Source of the DNA: Diprion similis
Lineage: Eukaryota; Arthropoda; Insecta; Hymenoptera; Diprionidae
Direction of reading: 5' to 3'
Length of the DNA stretch: 64,000 nt
Assembly (NCBI RefSeq): GCF_021155765.1
Contig: NC_060110.1
Coordinates: forward strand, 3,162,001 to 3,226,000
Part shown: positions 1 through 12,957 of the stretch, in pieces
Numbering within the stretch: the first letter of the stretch is position 1
How the letters are laid out: each line of letters opens with the position of its first letter
Position numbers and translations under genes: made by a program
Notes under the pieces: generated by a model
Told to the model about the DNA's origin: nothing
Databases searched by the model: none
The model's input: only the letters and a program-made list of their open reading frames with translations

Positions 1-3000
1 TTCTTAGAAACCAAAACTTTCTACATCAGTTTCCATGTAACGCTATATAACGAGTGAACAGAAAAAAATTGACTACTGCAAGGGTCACGATCAACTTTAC
101 TAACGATGAAAGCTATCACGCTTACCAATTACAAGTGCCAGCAATCGTATGTTTGCGGTAGAGAAGTTCAAGGCGTATCTGCGATAAGATAACCGTTATT
201 TAAAGCACTCTGTGATTGTTGAACAGGATTGTAAAAATCAGGTAACCGAAAAGAAAAAAAAGACAAGAAAATGCGATAAAAATATTCTTTGATGTTGTCT
301 ACAGTTTTTTTACAACACTCGGTATTTTCAGGCCCCGAATCGTTTATCCATGATGGATTATCCATATCGTTGACTGAAAATTGCTTGAGACAGACAGCCA
401 ACCATGGGTATTCGTGAAGTAAAGAAATGGGCACGACGGGCACGTGGGTGGTAATGACAGTGTCCTACACTTACCGACACGCTTTTGCGTATTATAATGG
501 TAACCGAGTCGGTAACGATAGGAAATTTCTGTACAGAGACTGCAGCATCGACTCTCGCCTAGTTTGACGAAGCCTCGAAACGGCACATTTAATTAACTGA
601 CGATAAGCTGTCTTTGACTTCAGTCAACGCTCGTGTCTACGGGGATTTTTTGCGGTATTTATCAATGTTCGCTTGATTAATAGGGACTAGTTACAAGTTC
701 AAAGATTGTAGTATAAGAGAGTAAAGGATCTTCAACGTATAAAGCTTATACACTATCAACCACCTAATATATATGAGAAAAAAAAGTTTATCGAAACATA
801 ATTGGACGCTAGACACCTTGTGCAGAGTGATTCGAAAACAGAAATACTTCCGAACAATTGAAAGTCAAATATATATTATAAAATTAATGAGAAATTTTTT
901 TGGTCTTTGGAGAAACATATGAGTTATCGAGTTTATGCTTGTGAACTTAAAGTTCTGGGAATCATTTGTGAATTAAATTGCGAACCTGTGTAGTTCATTA
1001 TTTGCAAGATGTGCACAAATCAATCGGGGAGTAATAAGTTAGAGAAAACGACGTGCTGATAACTTCAGTTCAAATCCATTACGTTTGTTTATTTATCACT
1101 TTTATCAGTATCTTGTTATTCTCGTTGATACTTCTCAAGATACTGACAAATAAACGATCACAAAGGATTTAAACTAAAGGTGGAAAACATAAAACAGATT
1201 TGCGATATTTTTTGGTGCCAAATAAATGAAATACGATACAAAAAACTTAATCACCCTTTATTGAACCTCGTAGACTCCAAGTAGAAAACGATTTTACCAA
1301 CTCTCGGTATCATAATACTCGAATCCTCAAGTATTTCCATGAAACCAACGAGTTATCGGTACCTTATTCCGTAGCAAGTTGACCGGCTCTTATCTCATCA
1401 CCAGTCAAATTCGGATTGTAAGTATGTTAGTACTTTTTGACGTGAAATTGGACGCCCTTATTTGAAAGAAAAAAACCAAGTAGACTCATCTTCTTTGCGT
1501 CTCCAAACCCTAAATATTTTGCAGGAAAATTTTGTCCATATCTTACTTAGTTTCGAAGTCATCGGTCTGGGACGATTAAAATGAAACACCGTGTAGAGCA
1601 ATCGTAGAGCGTAATAGAGTAAAAAAAATTCAGGTGGCGCTGATGTGCACTGAGGTTTTGTCCATATTTTTCAGAACATACTTGAGGTGTTTCAAATAAG
1701 ATGTAAGCATTCCCAGTAAGCCGTGTATTATGATACATCGCGTTATAATCACAAACAGAGAACTTTGCTTCGTAGATTTGTTAACTCTGAATGACATGAT
1801 TGATGTTTTATTTAAGAACGCATTTAATCTACCTCTGCAATTATATCTTCTAAAGATGTCGCAAGCAAGAAACAAATTGACATGTTTATTCGATTGACTG
1901 CATGTACACACGAATTCATCGTGAATCTCAATTGAGAATTTGAATGTATTTTGTACACTCTTAGCACTGCGCATGCGCGAGCTTCGTTGTATTTTCATAC
2001 AGGCTAGTCACTTCTCTTTTGGTTCACCTCAAGTCTCAGCCGTCAAACTCGGTTTAGAGGTTATGTAGGTGATGCGAATCCGTCTAAATTAAGCAAATCT
2101 AAAGCTAAAGTGCGTTGGGATCGGTAGATAATCTTTTATTCTTAATTGATGGATGACTGGAGTCGAGTACTTTCAATCATTGTAACAACATAATTTCAAG
2201 ACACTTCATGCTTCGTTTCGAGTATCGTTGGCTCTCCTGTTTTGCAGAGGAAAATATTGCTGTGAAACCATCTCACCGACAAATAGAGTTGAATTATTTC
2301 GCGCATGCGTATAGTCGGTCACTCAGCCTGCTAAGTTTCATCGTTTCCTCTCGTTAGTGGCACTGATGTCTTCGAAGTAGTCTACAGTTGACGTTCGTCT
2401 GACAAGTTTGTCGGTAGAGATAACCCAGAATCGGGGTAAAGAGATTTGAATGGGTGGATGTGAATTAGAATCGCAGCCAATGAAATCCATTCAATGCAAA
2501 AATGGTGGCAGATGACTGCACATCATACTTTTTTTAAACACTGATGGAGGCGTAAATAAGTTCGCCAAATTTTTCGATGACGAAGGAATGCTCTGTTCAA
2601 CCTTTGAGCGAGTTCCATTAGCTTGTTTACCGAATAAATAAAAAGTAAAGATGAGATGTTCAATAGGTCAATTTTCACTGAATATGAATGTTAAATAACT
2701 TCAAACATATAATTGCATAATACTCCTACACCAGTATATTTCTTATGCATTTAGTTTCAAGTAACATCATTGTTTAAATTTCTAATCTCTAAATCAGTGT
2801 TAGAAATATTATTCGCTCATCATACTATACATCAACATCGAATTGGCACAGTTTCAGAAGGAAAAGGGAGATTACCTGACAAAGCACTTACAACCAAGAT
2901 AGAATAATTAGGTGGCAATTAGTTCAGAATGTAATATGCTAGATATTACCGAGTCCTTACGCAACTGTTCATACAATTTGGTAAAATTACGGGAATGGTA

Positions 3001-4261
3001 ACGTCATCTACAAGTAAACTCATTGGGGTTGGAGGAGAGAACGAGTCCGAATACTTCAAGGTCTTCAAGTGACCACTTCCGGTTACATGCCTAAGTTTTA
3101 TTTGTTAAAAAAAATAAATTCTTTCAAAGTTATTCTTCCACAAAGGAATACTGGGTATAGGATGAACATTTTTGTGGCACCCAAACTATTCATAACGGAA
3201 AGTCGTAGCCGTAAGATTTTTGTTTAGAATGCCAAGGTCTTCGACATAAAAAATCCAGACAATTTCACTGAAACCCAATTCCCATAATATTATTGCGGTA
3301 TTCTTGTCAAGTTCATTATTTCTGGTGATTTTTCTTTCAGATTTCGTAAACCTGTGGTTGAATCATTATTTTGCTTTTCCGAACGTGGTGATGAAACGGG
3401 TTTTGGAGTTATTTGGAAAGTCATTTTTCCCTCGCTGTATTTCAAAATTTTTCGCGTTGAAGGATTCTCAACGTCTGGGGTCAAGCGCTGATAACTTCTA
3501 GTGTTCTAGAATAAAAAGCGTTGTATCGATCCTGACTACCCTTCAAACATATTCACCAGGAAGACAAAAGCAAGTACTGCGCCGAGGACTACGCACTCAA
3601 GTATGGTAGTCTTGTGATAGAGAATTTAAGAGATGTTCACAGTTTTCAAAATTAGACAACCTTCGGATTCAATATAATACATTAATGATCAAAAAATGAC
3701 GAAATAATGAGATTACATTGTGAAGTATTTATTCAGATACTGTAATATTTAATATTTAAAAATTGTAATTAGCTTGTGAGAAGAAATTATAATTGTAACT
3801 TGTAACTTGTGATTGAAGGCACGTAAATTACAAATGACATTGATATTTTCTAATTAGAACAAAGGAAAATATAAATTATCATGTAATTTTTAATGAAAAT
3901 AAAATAAATACGAATTACAATTGTATTTTTGGATCAGAACAAAATTAATACAATTCATATTTGTTGGCGAGAAAAACATATGATCCAAGGTATTTTCGAT
4001 GCAGAAAAGTTTGATCTTTTCTATTACGGAATTCGTTTCAGGCTAGATCCTCACGAACCATAGAAACACACGTTTTTTTTTACGAAAAAAAGGATTTTTT
4101 CAACGTTTCCCAACTTATACCTCAAATTTGATATTACTATTTGGAAGTTCACAATTTTTTATACGATAAACTTGTGTTTCTAGAATGTGCTTAAAATGGG
4201 ATCAGATTTAATAAATAATAACAATTTTTATTCTCTCCGTGAAATATATTCCCCTTTGTTA
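1..4261. other. No supported gene
   Basis: AT-rich DNA with only short open frames, none with recognisable domains or convincing splice context. The longest are minus-strand frames at 168-443 (91 codons) and 1630-1998 (122 codons). The second starts inside a palindromic site with core GCGCATGCGC near 1970, and a related site, GCGCATGCG, lies near 2292. These resemble the NRF1-type palindrome seen elsewhere in the window, so this could be promoter or repeat DNA. I see nothing else definite. Confidence 0.5.
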
Positions 4262-4263
4262 TA

Positions 4264-4452
4264 GGCTTAATAAATACACTCTCGAATAACATTCAAAAAA
4301 ATTTTTTTTTATTGATTTCAATCACTTTTTATACACAAAAATCGTAATTACTTACGACAACTAGGATTTTCGTGTATAAAAAGCGATCGAAACTAATGAA
4401 AGTTTTTTTTTTTTTTTTTTTTTACGTAATTTGAGAGTGTATTTATTAAGCC
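4264..4452. mobile_element. Palindromic MITE, TA target site
   Basis: A perfect 20 bp terminal inverted repeat starts GGCTTAATAAATACACTC. It is flanked by TA on both sides (4262-4263 and 4453-4454), as expected for Tc1/mariner-type insertion. The inside is also largely palindromic: TTTTTATACAC on the left faces GTGTATAAAAA on the right. The 189 bp length and lack of coding capacity mark it as non-autonomous. Confidence 0.75.
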
Positions 4453-4454
4453 TA

Positions 4455-7400
4455 ACAAAGCTTATATAAATCAATATTTACAGTTGAAACTTATTAGAAA
4501 AATTCTTGCAAAAAAATCCTTTTTTTTTTTTGCTCATGAGTGGTGTAGACCTACTAATGCCAATGCAGACTAGAGAACTCGGAGATAATTGGAACGAGAA
4601 ATAAACAGATTCACCCCGATATTACGTGAGACCTTCATGCGAAGCCCTACAACATGAGTTTTACCTTATTCTCCTGCAAAACAATGCGGACGCCCTAGTT
4701 TAACAATCTATGACACTTGGACATTGTAAGGAGTATCATCGCAAAGTTCGCGGTGTTCAAGGTCAGAAGTAGACAACCCTTAAGGGTGGTTTTTTGAGGG
4801 TGGTCCTCCTTAGAGATAAACAATTTATTTTACATAACAAAAAGCCACTGGGCTAACAATATCCTCAAAGAATAAATTGCTTTGGACGATCTCGACAAGA
4901 CAAAACTTTTCTATGCTCTCAAATGTGGCAGCAAAATTTTTCATTGGTTTCGTATTGCAACGATACAGAGAAAAAGAAGAAATTTATAACCAAAATGCTT
5001 TTTTGATTCCTGACCATCTTAACATTCTATTTCTCTACATATTTTTCGTCTATTTCTAGCTGTCGATATCGAAAAGTCTAGTCCTAGTTGGAAAAGGTAA
5101 AAAAAAAAAAAAAAAACACGATCTACACTGTTTGGATTATCTAATTTACTACAAATCGAAAGGGTTCGACAAGGTAAAAAAAGTTCCTGTTAATGAGTGT
5201 AGAATTTTACCATCTTTCGTTGTAGAAATGATGAATTTTTACTATTCGGTGTAAAAAAATTTCGATCAGAAATAGGTAGTTAAAATTTCACAATCAGACA
5301 CCATTGTTCAAAAGTGTAAAACGAAAGATTTCTTGTTTTCTGTGTATAATTTCCGAGTAAATTTTCTACTTTATTGAAAGGAAGTGTTGTACTTTGAAAA
5401 ATGAAAAATAACGAGTGTTTTGAAACGTTCGTCCAAAGCACTATGAAAAATACGACAATTTCGAGATTTTCTGAAACAGTTTGTTTGTCTTCAATTTTTA
5501 AAGCTCAGACTTCAATATACCGCACAAATTTGAAATCTAACTGTCGATCTCTTTGCTGAACTAATTTACATTTCGTATTGTTCTGTATAGATAGACAGAT
5601 ATTTTTATTTTTACTATAGCGACGTTGGCCAAAATGCAACTGGCTTGAAGACTTTTTATGGCATATCGGATATATTTTATCGACAAAGATCGTTTCTTTA
5701 CTGATTCGTAAAGCCTAATGGATGCATAAATGATCACGTTTACCAAAATTAGAATTAATCTGACGATTAGATGCGTTACCGATCTATTTAGGTACAACAT
5801 GTTATAATAAAATTGCTGAAAATCTGAAATGCAGAGAATTATACGTAAAATAAAATTTTATCTAACGTAATCTGAAGCCGTATGATAAAAACGAAGATAT
5901 AAACTGAAATGGATGACAAAGAAAATTTGAATTTCTAAATTCGAAACGCGAAACGAAATCGATAGAAAAGAAAGAATGACAAATATAAAAATTTTCAAGA
6001 AGATTTCAACCTTCATTCATAGAAATCAACGATGATTAATTCTATCGAAGATTTATTGAGTAAAAGAGCAAATATTTTACAAATCATCACCTATGATCAC
6101 GTAAAATAAGGTGCAATAACAGAAGACAAATAAATTTCTTAATACCAAGAATATAGTTCATATGAATCGGTTATAAATTCAATAATTATATGTCAATTTA
6201 ACATTTTCGTATGCACTTTTTTTTTTTTTTTTTTTTTTTCTTCTTAAGTAAAAGTAAAAATTAAAAAACGAAACGCACGTGCTTGCAGGCGAGCGTGTTG
6301 TTGCTGGTAATAAATGAAAAAGCCCGATTCTAAAAACGCTGATACATGAAAGATATCAATTTTTTCCTGGTTGGTATACCAATGAACATTTATTCTCGAT
6401 AAAGCTTATTGAGTTACCAGATTTGTTATAGTTTGATAAGTTATAACTATTGTCTGAGAATGCCAGACGATGGACAAATGTTTACGTGATATTTCTACTC
6501 TGTTTACTAACAAGTGTAGCTAGTTAAATGCCCCTCTAAGTTTATCTTTGATGCGTAAATTCTCCGCGATATACATTCGACAAGGAAGATTAGTTCGTAC
6601 CTTAGACATTAAAATAGCAACTTGACATTGTGTTTTTATCAACGATAACGTTGATCGGTCGATCAGGCGATCGCCTGACTACGATCACATTCATCAATAA
6701 CAAATTTAATGCATCTTGACTAATACGATTATGATTAGGCTAAAATTGTGGCTAAATGTGGATGCATTGGTTTCCTAATTAATCGATCATGTTCTTTAAT
6801 TAATCGATCAGACATTAGACTCCAAGCAAAGGCCTTTGCGCTTATTTTTTAAACGTAATGACTGATATTCGTCGTCGTAACACTTGACGAAGCAACTTTA
6901 TAATCTGATGTATCATTTTTTTAATTCATTCCTAGAAACTCGGAACACTTTTCGCCGTATACTTAGTCATAGCGAGCATATACGTTGGAAATTACAGGTA
7001 ATTTTGTAGAATTTTCTAAGTTAAAAATCATCTGTATGTATGGGAGTAAAAATTGCTCTCAGAAATAAATTGAGAGAGAAGATCGGCGTTCGGTTGAAAA
7101 TGTCGAAAAATCTATATATTGTCGCTGAAATTACACTTTTTTTTGTCTTATTATCATAGGAAATCAACTTTTTTCATTGTATGCAGAGTATTTTAAACTA
7201 ACTTTTAGTTCAAAAGACTTTCACATCAACTTTTTTGTGGTAATAAAATCGATTGTTTGCCATTTTTAACCTAACACCGAAGTCACGCCAAGCTGCGATC
7301 AAGGACGTCAGTTCATCATCGTGACTCGTAAGAAAATGTAGAAAATACAGCAATCAAATAAGCTGAAGTTGATAAATTCATAAAATAAAGAATAATATAA

Positions 7401-8060
7401 ACTAATTTTTGAGAATATCAATTTGATATTACATGCTGGAAGCGTCAAGATCCTGCAAAAACCTGCAGATCATTTTGATTTTTGGCTTTAAAAAAGGATC
7501 TTTATTTACAAATATTGCCTCTATGTGCGCCAATTTCGCAACATTGACTATTTTAGTCCACTGACAAGATGTTGAGGGCTTGGATGACTTGAAGAAGCAA
7601 TTGTTGAAGTATAATAAGCTTTATAAACTGTGATACGCAGAAGCTATTCTTACATAATCTTAAACTAGTTCAATTATATTGAAAACATTTCAATTGTCGC
7701 GTCTTTTGAATGGCCGATTCAGACCTTTTATTTGTGAAATGTAAACTTCGTTCATGTATGCCATATATTCACTTATCGATGTGCTTACACACGGTACAAC
7801 AGAATTCAAATTAATTCTCTAAAAACCATATTTTATGCTACCACCAAAACGTGAAATAATAAGCTGATAGCTTCTGCGGGGTGAAGAAGAGATAGTTTAT
7901 TGCTAGTGACGATCATTATGCGTTTGCAGCCATTTTAGGACGTTCAATGACAAGAAAAACTTATCAAGTCATAAGACTTACCAATTTTTGTAATACCATA
8001 AAAACACTCGAATGAGCCCATAAAATACAGTCATATTCACGAATGCTTTGACCTTCCGAC
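4455..8060. other. No supported gene
   Basis: AT-rich spacer with homopolymer runs (for example T runs near 6218-6239). A perfect 16 bp palindrome, TCAGGCGATCGCCTGA, lies near 6664. Short open frames at 4877-5059 (+) and 5561-5800 (-) show no domain or splice context. No gene is supported. Confidence 0.5.
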
Positions 8061-8186
8061 TAACTTGTTTTCGGTCCAAAACAAAATGCGAGTTTGATTC
8101 TACACGAATTATGTGACAATGACTGTCAATCTCTCACTTCATTGTCACATAATTCTGGGATTTTGTTTCGAACTGAAACCAAGTTA
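8061..8186. repeat. Imperfect hairpin / inverted repeat
   Basis: The outer arms TAACTTGTTTTCGGTCC and the complement of the segment ending AAACCAAGTTA match at most positions over 27 bp. The inner arms GAATTATGTGACAATGA and TCATTGTCACATAATTC are perfect complements. It probably derives from a small MITE. No target-site duplication was identified. Confidence 0.6.
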
Positions 8187-8225
8187 TAGCCAGCCATAAA
8201 AGCCTAAGACATTAAGGCCTTAGGC

Positions 8226-8927
8226 CACTCTAGAGGCCGAAAAAATATGCTTTTTGGGGATTTTTTTTCAGAAATACTACAAAATAAATCGAGATAACAG
8301 AAACGTGATTTTATTATTCATATCAGTGACTGCTTACAATAATTTTTTTGAAGCGATTTATTTCAAAATGGTGGCTGTGCAGCGTTTTTGCGACGACGTC
8401 TCCTTTTTTTCGGGGTCCACCGCCGGATTAACAGCTCCTGTAATTTTTTTAATCATAATGAGCCAATGAATTTTTTTCATTATATATAATAACTGCTATA
8501 GAAGTACGTAGAATTTTTACGATATATTGATTTTTGGCCAAATGGCGTACTTCTAAAGTGGAAAGTGAAGAACTTGCCTAAAAAATTGTCAGATAATTGA
8601 TAATAACAAATGAACTACGCAATATAAAAAAAAAATCCTACGTACTTCTATAGCAGTTATTACATATAATAAAAAAAAAAAACATTAGCTGATTATGATT
8701 AAAAAAATTACAGAAGCTGTTAATCCGACCGTGGACCCCGAAAAAAAGGAGACGTCGTCGCAAAACCGCTGCACAGCGGCCATTTTGAAATAAATCGCTT
8801 CAAAAAAATTATTGTAAGCAGTCACTGATATGAATAATAAAATCACGTTTCTGTTATCTCGATTTATTTGATAGTATTTCTGAAAAAAAATCCCCAAAAA
8901 GCCTATTTTTTTCGGCCTCTAGAGTGG
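8226..8927. mobile_element. Foldback element with ~290 bp arms
   Basis: The left arm (8226-8511) and right arm (8638-8927) are near-perfect inverted copies beginning CCACTCTAGAGGCCG. They are separated by a spacer of about 126 bp. The mirror-image open frames in the two arms (71 codons on plus, 70 on minus) are almost identical because of the palindrome and should not be read as genes. The high arm identity suggests recent origin. No clear target duplication is visible. Confidence 0.8.
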
Positions 8928-9003
8928 AAAAAATGGATGAAAAATTCTTTGTCGTTGCTTGGAGACGTAATAACAGTAGAAAAACGGCTGCCAACTAACT
9001 CAC

Positions 9004-9211
9004 CATGATGCACGGGTTTTGCGAAAGAAACGCGGCGACACGGCATACAAAGAGAGTCGTCGAAGGGCGTCCTCGGGGTAGATGGACCCGACACCCTCAA
9101 ATCGAAGCCACTCCATCATACTCAATCGATTTCCCTCTCGATGCTTTGGTTTGGTCTTGTTCTCCTGGCTTTGGTTCACATCCGACGTACTACTCCGAGT
9201 ACCAGGAGTAA
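9004..9211 (-). other. Candidate exon, uncertain frame
   Basis: This is a GC-richer island with a good minus-strand donor (CATG|GTGAGT at 9003) and possible acceptors at 9212 or about 9189. One minus frame is open throughout (…STSDVNQSQENK…). A second frame, open only over the downstream part, reads SGPSTPRTPFDD and then CRRVSFAKPVHH, a PP1-docking-like RVSF motif. It could be a downstream exon of the minus-strand gene at 13-26 kb. However, its simplest acceptor does not match the phase of the 12958 donor, so an intermediate exon or another acceptor would be needed. A plus-strand frame is also open here. Confidence 0.35.
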
Positions 9212-12200
9212 CTTTTGTTTTAAAATTCACCAACTTTTCGTAAAAAACCATGCGTCTACCGCAGGGGTAGTTTACACTTCATCCCCGCGCACGTATTTGA
9301 ACACGCTGTTTAGCACCGGTGAAAGTAATTGTAAGAGAAAATAAAATCCAATTTTTCATATGAATGTAAACAGCAATCACCAATTATATTATCGATAGAA
9401 ACAAAATCGTAATTAAAACATTATCACACGTACACAGACACACACTTAATAAAAAAAAATTTAGGTACTAAACTCACTCAACTCTGAGTCTATAATTCTT
9501 ATGACAAAAATTCGTTGATGTCTTTTATACGATGTAAATATTATAAATTACGTGAATAACCGAGAAAATACATAACGCCGAGCTGTTTTTGGCGGCAACG
9601 AGACGTCAAAATTTTAAAGAAGAGACAAAAATTTAAACCAAAAGTGAGAGTTAGGGTACCACGCGCGTTGTTAGCAAGCCGTTGCCCCGAGATCAAACCT
9701 TCATACGATAAAGAGCCGCAGTATACTAACGAACGGATGACTGCCAATTCGTTATCTATTAGCTGCGGGACACAGATGGAGGAGGATGTTAGGTATTCGT
9801 GTGTTCACTGTTATCTAAGAGCTTTTTTTTTTTGTTATTACATTACCGGTCTTATCTTGTGCAAAAATATTATATAGATATGGAATAACGCCTGTAAACA
9901 CCGCGTATATATAAAATGACAATTCAGAAAGGAACCTTGCGAAATGTGAACATATATTATTACATTTCGCCCACTTATGAGTCGATTTAAGTTTGGTGTT
10001 AAAATTAACCGATGTGGACTTAGAATAGAATAATTATTGCGGTCAATCTGGAAATTTATCACCAGATAGTGTCACATGGACACCAATAATGTTTAATGGA
10101 CGTACCAGAATATTTTTTACAGTGTAATATCATCGAATCGCTCCTGCATTATTATGGCCTTGGTTTTACCAATCGATCGATGAAATTGGCTTACTTGTTA
10201 GAGATAAAAAAAACATCAGGTATGAAAAGCTAATCGAAAGATTCGAAATCGTCAAAAGAAACACACCGACGTTTTTTCTGTGCAGAATTCAATGGAAATA
10301 GTGAAATTGAAGACATTTTCTGAAGCAGTACATGGCAAATAGATTATTTTGATTATGTTGATATGAAGTTAGATTTTCAAAAAAAATGTCAAGATTTTAT
10401 TATGTTTTTTCCATCAATTTTTGGTTTGGAGTCATTTTGAAAACAACTGGCTTTGATCAGTTTTTCAGATTCTTTTCACTGTGACTACCATCAGTGTAAG
10501 TAAACGCTCTGGTAGATCTGAGTGTTAGAATTCGAATTTCATGAATCTCATCACTACTTTTGTAGGTTCTCAATAGATCCCGCGTCTCGTAAGATTCACG
10601 TGTATAAAACTAAATACAATTTGCAATTACAAATTTTTTGCTTCCATTGCGGCGGGAATCCATTAAATACGATCATTTTATGGATCTCCGTGTATATAGT
10701 TAAGCAATTTGAAAATTAAATTTCAGAGCATAGTCAGAAAGAGAAGTAAAAAATGTATCAAAGCCAGATATTTTTAAGTTGATGTCGAACCGGATATTGG
10801 TGGAAGAATCATGTTGAAACTAGCCAGATTTTTTTTTTTTTTTTTTGAAAATTGAATTCCATACTAAAGTAAACAAAATTAAGTTTCATGTCTTTTAATG
10901 ATATTCATGCCAAGTATTTTTTTCATTGCAAAATCGATGACAGTTTCAAAGACGAAAATTATTCGTGTAAATTACGGTTTTCTGAGATAAGGAAAATAAA
11001 TATTGATAAAGACAACTAATGTTTGGACAAATATTTTCATTTTTCATTCGAGTCAAGTTGCTCCAGATTCCAAGTCAAAAGTTTTAGAGGTTTGTTTGTC
11101 ATGTTTATCCAACTATGCCCGTTATCGAAGGTTGCAGGCTTTCACCAGTCTTCGTTCACCACGTAAAGTGTCAGTTCCTTTGACTAGCACGAAAGCCTAT
11201 ATAGGCGTACATTAGGAACTGACGCGAAAACGTAACGACGACAGAAAAACAGCTGGAAACAGAAATCTATTTGGATTCACGTTTTTTTAATGGCATGGTT
11301 TTTACGAAATCGCAATTGTAAGTTCGTAGAATTCGGACCGTTTCTTTATTTCTACGTCAAATTAAAATCTATTTAAGAATGGAGCTATTAAGAGCATGTC
11401 GCACTCCTACCTTTACCGATCGAGCAAACTCACCCATTTACTTCCTTCTAGTTTTCGTCTAGCGACTTCAATATTGCATTAAAACAGGATTCTTTCCGGA
11501 ATTCCGAAAATTATCTCAACTATGTACTTTATGCCCCCTGAAATGCAGGAGATGTGGGAATAGTGGCACGTGTCAAAAAGCCAGACATTTATTCACGATT
11601 TTTGGATTATAAGTAATTTTCCTGAATTCCGTTACGATGAAGAACGTTGCACTTTCGAAATATGAACTTTTTCCGTTCGTTTGTTTATTCAATATAGGAA
11701 GAAAAATGGTGACTTTCCTCGGTCGGTAAAGGTAGGAATAGGTACTAAACGCTCTTGAATGACACGCTTGGTTTTTGTATTACACTGATTTAAAAAACAG
11801 GTAACTTCCAAATAGATTCATTTTACAAAATGCGCAAAAAGAGTTCGATAGCATTATGATTTGGGAAATTTCCAAAGCTGTGTAAAAAAATTTTACGAAA
11901 TGTGACCCAGTTTACAAAGCATATTGTATATGCGTATCGGATGATAAATATTTACGTACAACACACGTGAGCACTATAATAAAGCGTAACTTGTTACTTT
12001 GTACCAAGTCCTTATCGTTTTGCGTTAAACACTCGACGCACTTACACTATATGGATGATAAGATGTGATACTTTATGCCCTTTACCACAATTTGCAGACA
12101 AATCGCAGTAATGGTTTTTGATACCTCAAAGTATATACCTTGAAAAAATATTTGAATTTTACAAATATCGTATCAATCGAGTATTCGACCAACATAACCT

Positions 12201-12703
12201 CAATCCTCATTTCTTTCTGTACAATAGAATCGTGACTTCCCGATAGAGTTGAAATATTTTCATTCCTCCTAACGCATCTGACGAAAAGTTATTAATTTCA
12301 AAACTTCGGATTGGAAATTTAACGAATAATATGTCCGATATTTTCCCGTATCGTAATACTGTGGAATTCTCTGATCGGGTTTTTTGGCGATTTCGTAATG
12401 TTCGGGAAACCGAAAATCTTTGGGAAGCCAGAAATTTTCGAATTTACAACATTGGTCGAATACTAAATACTAATAGTAACGGAAAAATCTAAATGCCATC
12501 AATATTTTTAGTAAAATGTATATCGATCTTGCACCGGAAGCTCCGGAAATCACGAAAATTTTGATAACAGTAATATTTTCGGGAATCCCAAAATTTTGGC
12601 ATTTGAAAACCCGACGCAAAGCTAATAGATTTTTCCCGAACCGAACCAACCCGAAGAATTTTGGAACCCGCACAGCCCTATTAACGATTACAATTGATTA
12701 CAC
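9212..12703. other. No supported gene; scattered repeat fragments
   Basis: There is an inverted repeat at 11169-11223 (CAGTTCCT … AGGAACTG, enclosing the palindrome GCCTATATAGGC). The segment ending CGCACAGCCCT at about 12680 looks like one terminus of a hAT-type element, but I could not find its partner. The segment 9640-9790 is GC-richer without a supported gene. Confidence 0.45.
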
Positions 12704-12834
12704 ATCAGTGGACATGGTCTATAACGGTTATACCTAATGGTTTAAAAAAAAAAGATCCTTCCAATGGATAGGAAGTATATAGAGATCACTCGACATGGTC
12801 TATAAGGCTTATAACTAATGGTTTAAAAAAAAAA
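12704..12834. repeat. Two-copy direct repeat, 81 bp period
   Basis: GACATGGTCTATAA followed by TAATGGTTTAAAAAAAAAA occurs at 12711-12753 and again at 12792-12834, with only a few differences. It looks like a local tandem duplication. It lies about 120 bp beyond the last supported exon of the minus-strand gene, inside its intron or flank. Confidence 0.7.
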
Positions 12835-12957
12835 TGGTTCCAACGGCAGTACAGACCTGAAATGCAACTTCGATTGCCTATGTGCTGGCGTCGTATCGGC
12901 GAGTTACAACATGGATTGAAATTGCTGCTCAGTAGGTAATAATTCACTAAAACTTAC

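Noticed and set aside
1630-1998. 122-codon minus ORF as a gene
   Set aside because: Its start is formed by a GCGCATGCGC palindrome; no domain, no splice context, and its composition is not coding-like.
8254-8897. Two nearly identical 70-71 codon ORFs on opposite strands
   Set aside because: They are mirror images created by the foldback arms, with no domain or coding context.
12430-12680. Possible complete hAT element
   Set aside because: Only one terminus (…CACAGCCCT) is recognisable; no partner end or 8 bp duplication was found.
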